Source: Enterobacter kobei (lineage in GTDB: Bacteria > Pseudomonadota > Gammaproteobacteria > Enterobacterales > Enterobacteriaceae). From it: a stretch of DNA of 64,000 bases. How positions within the stretch are numbered: the first letter of the stretch is position 1; the number at the start of each line of letters is the position of its first letter. The DNA lies in assembly GCF_001729765.1 (NCBI RefSeq), contig NZ_CP017181.1, forward strand, positions 2,666,001-2,730,000. The letters are read 5' to 3'. The notes under the pieces were generated by a model. The model had not been told where the DNA came from, ran no database searches, and was given only the letters and a program-made list of their open reading frames with translations. This document shows positions 1 to 9,347 of this stretch, piece by piece. A program made the translations under genes and the position numbers.

Positions 1-260
1 TCAACCAGAACGCAATGAATAGGCTCTGACGCATGCGCAGCGCGGATGTCATTCAGCAGGTCAGATTGCGGGTTAAACAATCTGGCTGGCGAAGACAGGC
101 CTATTCTTGAACTCACCTTTCCGGCACCGAAGCGGTCGTCGATTTCAGCGGTATAAACAACGGTACGCATCCCTCGTTCCTGGTAATTGTATGAGGATTG
201 CAGCAGTGCGGTAGATTTGCCGGCATTCATTGCCGAATAGTAGAAATAAAGCTGTGCCAT
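1..260 (-). CDS. tdk: Thymidine kinase, N-terminal part (cut by window edge)
   Basis: Thymidine kinase phosphorylates thymidine to dTMP in the salvage pathway. The ATG lies at 258-260 and the 86 whole codons visible begin [20 protein letters not shown], with the P-loop MNAGKS near residues 11-16 and the DDRFGAG segment typical of Tdk. The 3' part lies beyond base 1. The neighbour order tdk-hns-galU matches E. coli. Family assignment rests on direct recognition of the N-terminus. Confidence 0.93.
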   Translation of the reverse strand, partial: MAQLYFYYSAMNAGKSTALLQSSYNYQERGMRTVVYTAEIDDRFGAGKVSSRIGLSSPARLFNPQSDLLNDIRAAHASEPIHCVLV

Positions 261-737
261 TGGCCGTAAAACCCTAATCAATGTGTAATATTACCGATGA
301 TTCATTGTACCATATTTTGTCTGGTCTTCCGCGACAGGCCGCACAGAAGATGCCTTGCTGAAAGGTGTAAAACAGCTACTTCTGACGAAAATAATCCGTT
401 AAAACAGAGAGTAAAGATAAGCTCATTTGTGAATATGTTATAGGGTGAGCCAAACATAACACTTCTTTTTATAGTGGCATCAGCGTTCATTAAAATTCAC
501 TATTTATTAACTATTCCTGCCTTAACACCCCAGCCTGGAACTAATACAAAAGGCTGATATTTATCCGCCGAAACTATAATTCCTGCGGTAAATGTCACAA
601 AAAAAAGATGCAATCGGCGGGGTTAAGCAGGTTAACGTGATTACAAGCGACACACAGACGACGAGGAAATTTAAGTTAGCGTAATTAATAATAGTGGCTT
701 AATTTAGTATTTTTTGAATTCCTTACATTCCAGGCTA
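261..737. other. AT-rich intergenic region between tdk and hns
   Basis: This stretch separates the divergent tdk and hns genes. It is AT-rich, as is usual for the self-regulated hns upstream region where H-NS binds curved DNA. A 62-codon minus-strand frame at 302-490 has no recognisable product and I do not call it. I see no RNA gene or repeat here. Confidence 0.6.
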
Positions 738-766
738 TTGCACAACTGAATTTATGGCTCTATTAT
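738..766 (+). promoter_or_regulatory. hns promoter
   Basis: TTGCAC at 738-743 and TATTAT at 761-766 are separated by 17 bp. They sit 44 bp before the hns ATG, in the position of the known E. coli hns promoter, whose sequence this closely resembles. Confidence 0.75.
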
Positions 767-810
767 TAGGACAACAAACCACCCCCCATTATAAGTTTGA
801 GATTACTACA

Positions 811-1224
811 ATGAGCGAAGCACTTAAAATTCTGAACAACATCCGTACTCTTCGTGCGCAGGCAAGAGAATGTACCCTTGAAACGCTCGAAGAAATGCTG
901 GAAAAATTAGAAGTTGTAGTTAATGAACGTCGCGAAGAAGAAAGCGCTGCTGCTGCTGAAATCGAAGAGCGTACTCGTAAACTGCAGCAATATCGTGAAA
1001 TGCTGATTGCTGATGGTATCGATCCAAATGAATTGCTGAACAGCATGGCTGCAGCTAAAACCGGTACCAAAGCAAAACGCGCTGCGCGTCCAGCTAAATA
1101 TAGCTACGTTGATGAGAACGGCGAAACTAAAACCTGGACTGGCCAGGGCCGCACTCCTGCTGTAATCAAGAAAGCTATGGATGAGCAAGGTAAACAGCTG
1201 GATGACTTCCTGATCAAGGATTAA
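811..1224 (+). CDS. hns: Nucleoid-associated silencer H-NS
   Basis: H-NS binds AT-rich curved DNA and silences horizontally acquired genes. The product is 137 aa, the family's usual length. It has an N-terminal coiled-coil oligomerisation part (about 1-65), a linker, and a C-terminal DNA-binding domain with the TWTGQGRTP loop (about residues 108-116). I chose the ATG at 811 ([10 protein letters not shown]) and not the upstream in-frame ATG at 754, because MSEALKI is the known start and the 754 codon falls between the -35 and -10 elements. An intrinsic terminator follows directly. Confidence 0.98.
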   Translation: MSEALKILNNIRTLRAQARECTLETLEEMLEKLEVVVNERREEESAAAAEIEERTRKLQQYREMLIADGIDPNELLNSMAAAKTGTKAKRAARPAKYSYVDENGETKTWTGQGRTPAVIKKAMDEQGKQLDDFLIKD

Positions 1225-1240
1225 TCACGCCGAATTCAGA

Positions 1241-1269
1241 AAAATCCCGCTTCTGGCGGGATTTTTTTT
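1241..1269 (+). terminator. hns intrinsic terminator
   Basis: A 10-bp stem (AAAATCCCGC / GCGGGATTTT) with loop TTCTG runs into a T-run, 17 bp after the hns stop. Confidence 0.9.
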
Positions 1270-1372
1270 GGCCGCAATTTATTGCAAACATCCTCTTACA
1301 CAACGTCATAAAGCGTTATTCATCGATATAGCTATGCTTACAATCAGGCACCCCGGGGCGTTTTATGGGCAT

Positions 1373-1405
1373 AAAAAAACCGGTGGGCAACGCCACACCG
1401 GTTTC
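1373..1405 (-). terminator. galU intrinsic terminator
   Basis: Read on the minus strand, CACCGGTTT-type arms (1373-1382 and 1397-1405) form a stem followed by a T-run. It lies 20 bp beyond the galU stop. Confidence 0.88.
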
Positions 1406-1424
1406 AGACATTTACACCGGGGGG

Positions 1425-2333
1425 TTATTTCTTAATACCCATACTCTCATTGAGCCAGGCTTTAAATTCTTCACCCAGTGAATTGTGGCGAATGCCATAT
1501 TCAACGAAAGCCTGCATATAACCGAGCTTATTACCGCAGTCATGGCTCTTACCTTTCATATGGTAAGCCTCAACGGTCTCTTTCTCGATCAGCATATCGA
1601 TAGCATCCGTCAGCTGGATTTCATCCCCTGCGCCTGGAGGCGTTTTCGCCAGCAGAGGCCAGATTTCAGCACTCAGGACATAGCGACCCACAACCGCCAG
1701 ATTAGAAGGCGCTACGTCGGCTTTAGGCTTCTCTACAACGCCAACCATAGGTACGCTTTCGCCGGGTTCAAGGTTAACGCCTTTGCAGTCAACCACGCCG
1801 TAAGCCGTCACGTCATCAACAGGCTCAACCATGATCTGGCTGCTACCCGTTTCATCGAAACGCTTGATCATCTCTGCCAGGTTGTCCTGGGAAAGATCGG
1901 ATTCGTATTCATCCAGAATAACGTCAGGCAGAATAACCGCTACCGGCTCATCACCGACAACCGGGTGTGCACACATCACCGCGTGACCCAGGCCTTTAGC
2001 CAGCCCCTGACGCACCTGCATAATGGTGACGTGCGGAGGGCAAATAGACTGGACTTCTTCTAACAGCTGACGCTTAACACGTTTTTCCAGCATGGCTTCG
2101 AGTTCAAAACTTGTATCGAAGTGGTTTTCGATAGAGTTTTTTGATGAATGCGTAACCAGCACAATTTCAGTGATGCCGGCTGCAATACACTCATTGACGA
2201 CATACTGAATTAATGGCTTATCAACCAGAGGCAACATCTCTTTAGGAATCGCCTTAGTTGCTGGTAACATCCTGGTCCCCAATCCCGCTACCGGGATGAC
2301 GGCCTTTCTGACTTTCGAATTTAGGGCAGCCAT
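1425..2333 (-). CDS. galU: UTP-glucose-1-phosphate uridylyltransferase GalU
   Basis: GalU makes UDP-glucose from UTP and glucose-1-phosphate for envelope polysaccharides, trehalose and galactose metabolism. The 302-aa product matches the family length. The nucleotide-binding signature [19 protein letters not shown] (about residues 17-35) and the VEKPK motif (about 201-205) are present. It is a single cytoplasmic nucleotidyltransferase domain. Convergent terminators separate it from hns. About 200 bp before its ATG separate it from the original end of rssB. Confidence 0.97.
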   Translation of the reverse strand: MAALNSKVRKAVIPVAGLGTRMLPATKAIPKEMLPLVDKPLIQYVVNECIAAGITEIVLVTHSSKNSIENHFDTSFELEAMLEKRVKRQLLEEVQSICPPHVTIMQVRQGLAKGLGHAVMCAHPVVGDEPVAVILPDVILDEYESDLSQDNLAEMIKRFDETGSSQIMVEPVDDVTAYGVVDCKGVNLEPGESVPMVGVVEKPKADVAPSNLAVVGRYVLSAEIWPLLAKTPPGAGDEIQLTDAIDMLIEKETVEAYHMKGKSHDCGNKLGYMQAFVEYGIRHNSLGEEFKAWLNESMGIKK

Positions 2334-2695
2334 TCAAATTCTCCTGATTTGTTCAAGTTTTGAACTTTTATGCAATAAATAACGCGTTGAGTATATCAGC
2401 CTCGCCCTGCAGTCCGGGTCTGAAAAGAACGCGTTGCCGATCAATTAGGACAAATACGCATGATTCTGGGCTGCGATAGTAGCACTCCCGAGAAAACAGA
2501 GGTAAAGCAATCTTAAAATTACGCTCCAGTTGCTTATTCCGTGGACAACATTAAGCGTAGCCTTCCCCCAGCCCCCCAAATTTGGCACTGCCATGAGGAA
2601 CAACGGTGACTAATTTGATTAAGATACGCCGTACCCAGTGTTCCAAGCGGTACACCGTTACTCACCTGAATATGGTGTTCACCCGTATTCAGTGA

Positions 2696-2703
2696 CGCAT
2701 TCA
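2696..2703. repeat. IS1 target-site duplication, left copy
   Basis: CGCATTCA here is repeated directly at 3472-3479 on the other side of IS1. The next base after both copies is G, so a 9-bp repeat sharing one IS base is an equally good reading. Confidence 0.92.
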
Positions 2704-2718
2704 GGTAATGACTCCAAC

Positions 2719-3222
2719 TTACTGATAGTGTTTTATGTTCAGATAATGCCCGATGACCTTGTCATGCAGCTCCACCGATTTTGAGAACGACAGTGACTTC
2801 CGTCCCAGCCTTGCCAGATGTTGTCTCAGATTCAGGTTATGCCGCTCAATTCGCTGAGTGTAACGCTTGCTGATTACGTGCAGCTTTCCCTTCAGGCGGG
2901 ATTCATACAGCGGCCAGCCATCCGTCATCCATACCACGACCTCAAAGGCCGACAGCAGGCTCAGAAGACGCTCCAGTGTGGCCAGAGTGCGTTCACCGAA
3001 GACGTGCGCCACAACCGTCCTCCGTATCCTGTCATACGCGTAAAACAGCCAGCGCTGACGTGATTTAGCACCGACGTAGCCCCACTGTTCGTCCATTTCA
3101 GCGCAGACAATCACATCACTGCCCGGCTGTATGCGCGAGGTTACCGACTGCGGCCTGAGTTTTTTAAGTGACGTAAAATCGTGTTGAGGCCAACGCCCAT
3201 AATGCGGGCGGTTGCCCGGCAT
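2719..3222 (-). CDS. insB: IS1 InsB / transposase C-terminal frame
   Basis: InsB is the second IS1 reading frame, 167 aa. It is normally joined to InsA by -1 frameshifting to give the active DDE transposase InsAB'. Catalytic-domain landmarks such as [19 protein letters not shown] and the terminal YLNIKHYQ are intact. Alone it is not thought to be expressed efficiently. Confidence 0.94.
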   Translation of the reverse strand: MPGNRPHYGRWPQHDFTSLKKLRPQSVTSRIQPGSDVIVCAEMDEQWGYVGAKSRQRWLFYAYDRIRRTVVAHVFGERTLATLERLLSLLSAFEVVVWMTDGWPLYESRLKGKLHVISKRYTQRIERHNLNLRQHLARLGRKSLSFSKSVELHDKVIGHYLNIKHYQ

Positions 3223-3416
3223 CCAACACCATTCATGGCCATATCAATGATTTTCTGGTGTGTACCGGGCTGAGAGGCGGTGTAAGTGAACTGTAGCTGC
3301 CATGTTTTACGGCAGTGAGAGCAGAGATAGCGCTGATGTCCGGCAGTACTTTTACCGTTACGCACCACGCCTTCAGTAGCTGAGCAGGAGGGACAACTGA
3401 TGGAGATGGAAGCCAC
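3141..3416 (-). CDS. insA: IS1 InsA repressor / transposase N-terminal frame
   Basis: InsA (91 aa) binds the IS1 ends and represses the IS1 promoter. It also forms the N-terminal half of the InsAB' transposase. A zinc-finger-like part (CPSC ... CSHC, residues about 8-36) is followed by a helix-turn-helix ([19 protein letters not shown]). The frameshift run lies within its 3' end and it overlaps insB. Confidence 0.94.
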   Translation of the reverse strand: MASISISCPSCSATEGVVRNGKSTAGHQRYLCSHCRKTWQLQFTYTASQPGTHQKIIDMAMNGVGCRATARIMGVGLNTILRHLKNSGRSR

Positions 3417-3471
3417 GGGAGCACCTCAAAAACACCATCGTACACTAAATCAGTAAGTTGGCACCATTACC

Positions 3472-3479
3472 CGCATTCA
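3472..3479. repeat. IS1 target-site duplication, right copy
   Basis: This is the second copy of CGCATTCA. Deleting IS1 plus one copy restores the rssB reading frame, which confirms it as the duplication. Confidence 0.92.
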
Positions 3480-4414
3480 GACCTGCTGAAACGAGGATAA
3501 GATTTTTTAAACCGCTATGGTAATAACCCACCAGCAGCGGGAACTGTCCCGGTAAATTGGCCTGACGAAAAAGCTGGTTTACTTGTTTGAGTAAACTGCC
3601 TAACTCAGGAAGCCGTTGTCCCTGATGCGATAACTGTTCCTGCAATAAACCGTTAAATAGCGCACGAAGTAACAACGCGGCTAATACGCCATTATCCCCT
3701 GCACGGGTTACGTCCAGAGAATAAAACGCGAGATCAGAGTCAGACAGTGGCGCAATATCCAGCACCAGCCCAGGCTGGTCAGCCGCCACCAGCTGGCGAT
3801 AATTTACGCGGCAGTGTGAAATAGTCTGCTGAACGGGTGGCTGAAGTTCTTGCAACAGTTTGGCTGCCGCAGGCGGATCACTTACCAGCGCGTCCCAGTC
3901 CTGGAAAAGACGTTCCTCTTCCTCAACGCGGGAATTAAACATATTCGGATAGAGGCACGCTAATACCGTTTCACGTAACCGGTTCAGATCTTTAACGGGT
4001 TTAAGCAGGATATCCTGGACGCCAAGGCGCAATGCTTTGGCGATATCCGCCATATTTTCTGTCGCAGAGATCACCAGAATGGGCATCTGGTCACCCTCGT
4101 TACGCAGATGTTCAACCAGTTTCAGTCCGTTCATGCGCGGCATCGCGATATCGCAAATCATCAGATCGGGCGCAATGCTGGTCATTTTTTCCAGCGCGTC
4201 GATGCCATCTTCAGCCAGTAACGTGTTTGCGCCCAGTGAGGATAACCATGAATCCAGTAGCGATCGGAAAACGGGCTCGTCTTCAACAATCAAAATGTGT
4301 TTTCCGGCCAATGGCTGCGTCATGGTTCCTCCCCTGGCTGATAGTTACTAAATAGTGGCATGCTATCGGTACTATCGCCTGTCAGATTTTGCTGAAGTAG
4401 TCAAAAAAAGGTGC

Positions 4415-5317
4415 TTAACGTGCTGTTCGCACAAATGGCAGCAACTCGTCTATTTTCTTTTCGACGGCTAATGAGCCCGCTGCGATGGCGGCCTCAGCCC
4501 GATGGAAATCAAGGGTAGAGATTTGTGGACAGTATGGCTGAATAAGAATATCCGGAGGATCGCCAGCCATACGGTTACGTTTAAGGCGATTCTCAAGAAC
4601 CTGAATAGAGGTGGTCATGATTTCCATCGCCGTCGGTGCGGCGACCGAGCGTCGTGCGGCCAGACGCCCAATTCTTCCGCGCAAACGCGCGTGCCAGGCA
4701 AGCTTCTCGCCTTCGGCATCTTCGCTCTGGAGATTGACCGGCATAAGGTCTTGCTGCATCAGGTGAGCATCGTGCTGCAAATCCACGGCAATCACGATAT
4801 CGGCCCCCATGGCACGCGTCAGAGAGATGGGAACAGGATTAACGACGCCACCGTCGACAAGCCAATAACCGTTATGGGGGACAGGTGCCATAAGCCCGGG
4901 AATGCTGCATGAGGCACGCACCGCAAGGTGAATATCTCCTTCGGTCAGCCAGAGTTCGCGTCCGGTGCTGAGATTCGTCGCGACGGCGCCGAAAGGCATC
5001 TGACAATCCGTGAAGTCCTGAAGAGGCATAACCTGGCGGAACTGGTTAAAGACGCGTTCGCCGCGCAACAGTCCACCGCGTTGCCAGGAGAGATCCATCA
5101 GGCGAAGCACGTCCCAGTAGCTGAAGGAACGTACCCAGGTTTCGAGTTCCGGGAGTTTGCCGCACGCATACGCGGAGCCGACAAGCGATCCTATGGAACA
5201 TCCCGCAACGATATCGACGTCAACGCCCATCTTGTTTAAGGCATTAATCACGCCGATGTGGGACCATCCCCGGGCTGCACCTGAGCCCAGCGCCAGTCCA
5301 ATTTTAACCTTTCTCAT
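4415..5317 (-). CDS. rssA: Patatin-like phospholipase family protein RssA
   Basis: RssA is a patatin-family putative serine hydrolase encoded upstream of rssB; its substrate is not established. The 300-aa product has the oxyanion motif GSGAARG (11-17), nucleophile elbow GCSIG (Ser41) and catalytic Asp in WLVDGG. I chose the ATG at 5315-5317 (MRKVKIGLALGSG), which gives the family length, over an in-frame start 14 codons earlier. rssB follows 91 bp downstream, so the two are probably an operon. Confidence 0.93.
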   Translation of the reverse strand: MRKVKIGLALGSGAARGWSHIGVINALNKMGVDVDIVAGCSIGSLVGSAYACGKLPELETWVRSFSYWDVLRLMDLSWQRGGLLRGERVFNQFRQVMPLQDFTDCQMPFGAVATNLSTGRELWLTEGDIHLAVRASCSIPGLMAPVPHNGYWLVDGGVVNPVPISLTRAMGADIVIAVDLQHDAHLMQQDLMPVNLQSEDAEGEKLAWHARLRGRIGRLAARRSVAAPTAMEIMTTSIQVLENRLKRNRMAGDPPDILIQPYCPQISTLDFHRAEAAIAAGSLAVEKKIDELLPFVRTAR

Positions 5318-5431
5318 TAGCCCTGTTTTACTTCCCCTGGATTCCTGACATAGCGTCAACGCAACAGCTCAGTTAACATAGTGCTACCCGAGGCGTTTAA
5401 CGCCCTTATTTTTTATTCCAGGAAGAGAATC

Positions 5432-5890
5432 GTGTCTCAACTCTGCCCCTGTGGTAGCGCTCTGGAGTATAGCCTATGTTGCCAGCGATATCTTTCTGGC
5501 AATCAGGTTGCACCGGACCCGTCACACCTCATGCGTTCACGGTATACTGCTTTTGTGATCAAAGACGCAGACTACCTGATAAAAACCTGGCACCCATCCT
5601 GCCACGCCGCCGACTTCAGACAAGAGATCGAAGCCGGGTTTACGCATACCCAATGGCTAGGACTTACCGTCTTTGAATCGTCACCCGGCAGTCACGACGA
5701 CGAAGGCTTTGTCAGCTTTGTCGCCCGCTTTACCGAGAACAATAAACCTGGCGCCATTATCGAGCGTTCCCGGTTCTTAAAGGAAAGCGGGCAATGGTAT
5801 TATATTGACGGTACGCGCCCACAGTTTGGTCGTAACGATCCCTGCCCTTGTGGTTCAGGTAAAAAATTTAAAAAGTGTTGCGGGCAGTAA
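5432..5890 (+). CDS. ychJ: SEC-C motif protein YchJ (UPF0225)
   Basis: YchJ is a conserved protein of unknown function. The 152-aa product has SEC-C zinc-binding motifs at both ends (CPCGS near residue 5; [13 protein letters not shown] at the C-terminus) around an NTF2-like middle. The start is taken as GTG at 5432, preceded by the ribosome-binding site AGGAAGAG and giving VSQLCPCGS as in E. coli. It is divergent from rssA. Confidence 0.92.
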   Translation: MSQLCPCGSALEYSLCCQRYLSGNQVAPDPSHLMRSRYTAFVIKDADYLIKTWHPSCHAADFRQEIEAGFTHTQWLGLTVFESSPGSHDDEGFVSFVARFTENNKPGAIIERSRFLKESGQWYYIDGTRPQFGRNDPCPCGSGKKFKKCCGQ

Positions 5891-5936
5891 CGCCTGACAA
5901 CCCAGACTTCGCAAATACAAACAGGATTTCCCGGCG

Positions 5937-6779
5937 ATGCAATCATTACAACGTAAAGTTCTGCGCACTATCTGTCCCGATCAAAAAGGGCTGATCGCAC
6001 GAATTACCAACATTTGCTACAAACATGAACTGAATATCGTGCAGAACAACGAGTTCGTTGACCACCGTACCGGTCGTTTCTTCATGCGAACCGAACTGGA
6101 AGGTATTTTCAACGACACCACCCTGCTTGCCGATTTGGACAGCGCGCTGCCGGAAGGTTCGGTGCGTGAGCTGAATCCAGCGGGCCGTCGTCGCGTTGTG
6201 ATTCTGGTGACGAAAGAAGCTCACTGCCTGGGCGATCTGCTAATGAAAGCCAATTACGGCGGTCTGGATGTTGAAATTGCCGCGGTTATCGGCAACCACG
6301 AGACCCTGCGCACGCTGGTTGAACGGTTTGATATTCCGTTTGAACTGGTGAGCCATGAAGGCCATACCCGTGAAGAGCATGACAACCTGATGGCTGAAGC
6401 CATTGAAGCGCATAATCCGGACTACGTGGTGCTGGCGAAATATATGCGCGTGCTGACGCCCTCTTTCGTGGCGCGTTTCCCGAACAAGATCATCAACATT
6501 CACCACTCATTCCTGCCAGCCTTCATTGGTGCCCGCCCTTACCATCAGGCGTACGAGCGCGGCGTGAAGATCATCGGCGCGACCGCGCACTACGTGAATG
6601 ACAATCTGGACGAAGGCCCAATCATCATGCAGGACGTCATTCACGTGGATCACACCTACACGGCTGAAGACATGATGCGCGCAGGCCGCGACGTTGAGAA
6701 GAATGTGTTAAGCCGTGCGCTGTATCAGGTGCTGGCACAGCGTGTCTTTGTCTACGGTAACAGAACGATTATTCTTTAA
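5937..6779 (+). CDS. purU: Formyltetrahydrofolate deformylase PurU
   Basis: PurU hydrolyses 10-formyl-THF to THF and formate, balancing one-carbon pools and feeding formate to PurT in purine synthesis. The 280-aa product has an N-terminal ACT domain (about 1-85) and a C-terminal formyltransferase fold with the INIHHSFLPAF signature and DNLDEGPII, which carries the catalytic Asp. Length equals the E. coli enzyme. It precedes the tyrosine tRNAs, as in E. coli. Confidence 0.97.
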   Translation: MQSLQRKVLRTICPDQKGLIARITNICYKHELNIVQNNEFVDHRTGRFFMRTELEGIFNDTTLLADLDSALPEGSVRELNPAGRRRVVILVTKEAHCLGDLLMKANYGGLDVEIAAVIGNHETLRTLVERFDIPFELVSHEGHTREEHDNLMAEAIEAHNPDYVVLAKYMRVLTPSFVARFPNKIINIHHSFLPAFIGARPYHQAYERGVKIIGATAHYVNDNLDEGPIIMQDVIHVDHTYTAEDMMRAGRDVEKNVLSRALYQVLAQRVFVYGNRTIIL

Positions 6780-6860
6780 TCGACAATGAAATGAACTGGT
6801 TAGCTTTCCAGCTTTCCGCGTAAAAATCAGGCAACCAGTTTATTTTTATTGTGGTAACGC

Positions 6861-6888
6861 TTTACAGGGGCGTGTCATTTGATATGAT
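6861..6888 (+). promoter_or_regulatory. tRNA-Tyr operon promoter
   Basis: TTTACA at 6861-6866 and TATGAT at 6883-6888 are spaced 16 bp apart. The GC-rich discriminator GCGCCCGC follows, typical of stringently controlled stable-RNA promoters. Confidence 0.8.
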
Positions 6889-6935
6889 GCGCCCGCTTCC
6901 AGCAGGAAGCGGGCCAGTAAATAGCATTACCCCGT

Positions 6936-7020
<85 letters not shown>

Positions 7021-7055
7021 TCTCTCAGCATTACCTCAAAATGTGAATTACCCCT

Positions 7056-7140
<85 letters not shown>

Positions 7141-7183
7141 TCATTTAAAAAAATCATCACAGAACCGAACTTAGCCCACTTTT

Positions 7184-7217
7184 GTAGGCCGGGTAAGGCG
7201 CAGCCACCACCCGGCGA
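7184..7217. repeat. REP-type palindromic element
   Basis: GTAGGCCGGGTAAGGCGCAG followed by CCACCACCCGGC has the outline of enterobacterial REP units. It lies between the tRNAs and the end of the convergent Lrp-family gene. A related element occurs at 37545-37574. Confidence 0.75.
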
Positions 7218-7224
7218 CAGGCAG

Positions 7225-7668
7225 CTACATCGGTGGCAATCGTCGCTTCACCGGCGAACTCTTCACAATCGACGTATTACACTGCGCATGTTCCGCCAGC
7301 CCGTCCAGCAACACATCCAGTTGCTCTATCGAGCGCACCACCAGCCTGATCACGAAGCAATCTTCCCCGGTCACTTTGTCGCTCTCAATACACTCCGGCA
7401 TCGCCTGAATGTACTTATCCACTTTATGCAGCAACCCAGGCAGCGGCCGCACGCGCACCAGCGCCTGCAGCGTATATCCCAACGCCGCCAGATTCACCCG
7501 CGCACGATATCCCTGAATCACACCGCGTTCTTCCAGCCTTTTCAGCCGTTCTGCCGTGCTGGGTGAGGTCAAACCGATACGGCCACTGAGCACCTTCAGC
7601 GACATGCGCGCATCTTCAACCAGGCAGGTTAATATGTGTCTGTCGATCTCATCGAGAAGGTTTTCCAT
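7225..7668 (-). CDS. Lrp/AsnC family transcriptional regulator
   Basis: The 147-aa product has the Lrp/AsnC arrangement: an N-terminal helix-turn-helix (LDEIDRHILTCL ... GLTSPSTAERLKRLEERGVI, about 5-50) and a C-terminal RAM domain with the GEDCFVIRL strand (about 101-109). Such proteins are amino-acid-responsive regulators. It is divergent from the EamA transporter gene 108 bp away, so it may control that exporter. The effector is not predictable from sequence. Confidence 0.88.
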   Translation of the reverse strand: MENLLDEIDRHILTCLVEDARMSLKVLSGRIGLTSPSTAERLKRLEERGVIQGYRARVNLAALGYTLQALVRVRPLPGLLHKVDKYIQAMPECIESDKVTGEDCFVIRLVVRSIEQLDVLLDGLAEHAQCNTSIVKSSPVKRRLPPM

Positions 7669-7776
7669 CGATTTTGCCTCATTTTAAAAAGTCATCACTC
7701 TCTTTCACCTTATATCACCCCTGTAAAACCCGACAGCGATTTTCGACAATAAGGTCATTAAATCAGGAGGTGGATA

Positions 7777-8673
7777 ATGCGTGATTTCCATAAAGGCGTC
7801 TGGCAAATGAGCCTGGCGATGTTAATTTCCGGCTCTATCGGTGCGTTTGTTTTACTCTCCGGTCTGCCCGTCACGGAAGTGGTCTTCTGGCGCTGTCTTA
7901 TTGGGGCCATAACACTTTTTATTTTTATCCGGGTCAGTCAAAAGCCCTTTAGTCCCCTCACCCGCACCACGCTGATGCTGGCGATTCTCGGGGGTGTGGC
8001 ATTAGTTGTGAACTGGCTACTGCTTTTCGCCGCTTACGAACGTATCTCTATTGGCCTGTCTACCGTGGTATATAACACCCAGCCGTTTATGCTGGTATTG
8101 ATGGGGATGTTTTTAGGTGAGCGCGTCAGCCTGGTAAAATGGGGCTGGCTGTTCCTCGCCTTTGGCGGAGTGGTGATATTGCTCTCCAGTGAGCTGACCG
8201 GAGCCCATAACAGTAAATGGCTCGCAGGGGTTGGTCTGGCCATGGCCGCGGCCTTCTTCTATGCGCTGACGGCAATCATTGCGCGCAAACTCAAAACAAT
8301 CGCCCCACAGCATATCGCTTTTATCCAGGTGCTGACCGGCGTGGTGATGCTGCTGCCTTTTGCCAGCCAGCCGTCGCTCTCCGGCGATTTTCCCTGGCCG
8401 ATCTTGCTGACGCTGGGCATCGTCCATACCGGTATTATGTATCAACTGCTGTATAGCGCGATCCAGAAACTGCCAACGCCGGTGACCGGCTCCCTGTCGT
8501 TTATCTATCCGGTGGTGGCAATTATTGTAGATAATCTGGTGTTCGGACACGCATTGAACCTGACGCAGCTGGCGGGTGGCGCGTTAATCCTGTTTGCCGC
8601 GGCGGGCAACAACCTGGGCTGGGGCGAAAAAAAACCCCGCGAGTGCGGGGTTGGTATTAAAACGGTGCATTAG
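7777..8673 (+). CDS. EamA/DMT-superfamily transporter
   Basis: The 298-aa hydrophobic protein has about ten predicted membrane helices in two EamA repeats (about 1-135 and 145-280), the layout of drug/metabolite exporters. Start ATG at 7777 follows the ribosome-binding site AGGAGG. The last codons ([16 protein letters not shown]) are hydrophilic and coincide with the minus-strand terminator of narGHJI, and the stop overlaps the convergent narI stop by 4 bp. Substrate is unknown; an amino acid or related metabolite is an inference from the divergent Lrp-type regulator. Confidence 0.85.
   Translation: MRDFHKGVWQMSLAMLISGSIGAFVLLSGLPVTEVVFWRCLIGAITLFIFIRVSQKPFSPLTRTTLMLAILGGVALVVNWLLLFAAYERISIGLSTVVYNTQPFMLVLMGMFLGERVSLVKWGWLFLAFGGVVILLSSELTGAHNSKWLAGVGLAMAAAFFYALTAIIARKLKTIAPQHIAFIQVLTGVVMLLPFASQPSLSGDFPWPILLTLGIVHTGIMYQLLYSAIQKLPTPVTGSLSFIYPVVAIIVDNLVFGHALNLTQLAGGALILFAAAGNNLGWGEKKPRECGVGIKTVH
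8627..8653 (-). terminator. narGHJI terminator inside the EamA 3' coding end
   Basis: Read on the minus strand, AACCCCGC and GCGGGGTT arms with a short loop are followed by a T-run. It lies 17 bp past the narI stop and wholly inside the plus-strand EamA coding sequence. Confidence 0.85.
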
Positions 8674-9347
8674 CGACGGGCACGCACAATCTGATACTTG
8701 CGCGTCAGGTACTCCACCGGCGCGCTCCAGATGTGTACCAGACGGGAGAACGGGAACAGCACAAACATCGTCATCCCCAGCACCAGGTGAACGCGGAAGA
8801 TAAACGCCACGCCGTCCAGGTGTTCGGACGCGCCACCGTGGAAAGTCACCACGGACTGCGCCCAGCCGACCAGCTTCATCATTTCACTGCCGTCCATATG
8901 CTGCGCCGAGAACGGAATGGTCAGCAGACCCAGCGCGCATTGCACCACCAGCAGGGAAAGGATCAGGATGTCCGCCGCAGTGGTCGTTGCCCTCACCCGC
9001 GGGCTGAACAGACGACGTTTCAGCAACAGCAGGCCCCCGACGAGGGTCATCACGCCGCAGGCACCGCCCGCGATCATCGCCATCTTCTGTTTCACCTCAA
9101 TCGGCAGCCACGCTTCGTACATCCAGTGCGGGGTCAGCATCCCGAGGAAGTGCCCGGCAAAAATCCCGAGGATCCCGATATGAAACAGGTTAGACGCGAC
9201 GTGCATCCCCTTACGATCCAGCATCTGGCTGGAGGCAGCACGCCAGGTGTACTGGCCGTAGTCATAACGCAGCCAGCTTCCCACCAGGAACACGGTGCCC
9301 GCGATATACGGGTAAATGTCAAAGAAGAACATATTCAGGAAGTGCAT
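8670..9347 (-). CDS. narI: Respiratory nitrate reductase A gamma subunit (cytochrome b)
   Basis: NarI is the membrane diheme subunit that oxidises quinol and passes electrons to NarH. The 225-aa product has five membrane helices. The heme-ligand histidines His56 and His66 on helix 2 (FHIGIL, GHFLG) and the C-terminal pair (FHGG, VHLVLG) are visible. It is last in narGHJI and overlaps narJ by one base (stop/start junction). The length equals E. coli NarI. Confidence 0.97.
   Translation of the reverse strand: MHFLNMFFFDIYPYIAGTVFLVGSWLRYDYGQYTWRAASSQMLDRKGMHVASNLFHIGILGIFAGHFLGMLTPHWMYEAWLPIEVKQKMAMIAGGACGVMTLVGGLLLLKRRLFSPRVRATTTAADILILSLLVVQCALGLLTIPFSAQHMDGSEMMKLVGWAQSVVTFHGGASEHLDGVAFIFRVHLVLGMTMFVLFPFSRLVHIWSAPVEYLTRKYQIVRARR

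Larger units (their letters stand above)
2704..3471 (-). mobile_element. Complete IS1 element inserted in rssB
   Basis: The element is exactly 768 bp, the standard IS1 size. Its ends are GGTAATGACTCCAACTTACT at 2704 and, reading inward from 3471, GGTAATGGTGCCAACTTACT, forming the imperfect terminal inverted repeats. It holds insA and insB with the A6C frameshift site (minus-strand AAAAAAC at 3159-3165) that makes the InsAB' transposase. Flanking direct repeats and intact genes suggest a recent simple insertion. Transposase transcription runs in the same direction as rssB. Confidence 0.97.
2534..4323 (-). pseudogene. rssB: rssB, RpoS proteolysis adaptor, interrupted by IS1
   Basis: RssB (SprE) delivers sigma-S (RpoS) to ClpXP and is controlled by its receiver domain and anti-adaptors. 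Codons 1-284 are at 3472-4323 and the remaining 53 codons plus stop at 2534-2703. An IS1 sits between them. Removing IS1 and one 8-bp target copy gives 1014 bp, an unbroken 337-codon frame equal to the E. coli length. The interrupted frame picks up 8 IS1 codons (GNGANLLI) and stops at 3445. The receiver domain is intact with Asp58 (LMICDIAMP), but the end of the C-terminal PP2C-like effector domain is lost, so activity is probably abolished. It forms a minus-strand operon with rssA. Confidence 0.95.

Noticed and set aside
302..490. 62-codon minus-strand frame between tdk and hns
   Set aside because: No ribosome-binding site, no family and AT-rich promoter context; treated as non-coding.
2704..3471. 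Composite transposon or larger island at the IS1 site
   Set aside because: Only one IS1 is present, flanked by a simple 8-bp duplication with rssB continuing on both sides, so it is a single insertion.
7021..7055. Possible CRISPR-like array from the tandem 85-bp repeats
   Set aside because: The two repeats are tRNA-Tyr genes with encoded CCA ends; there are only two copies, and no CRISPR array or cas gene is present in the window.
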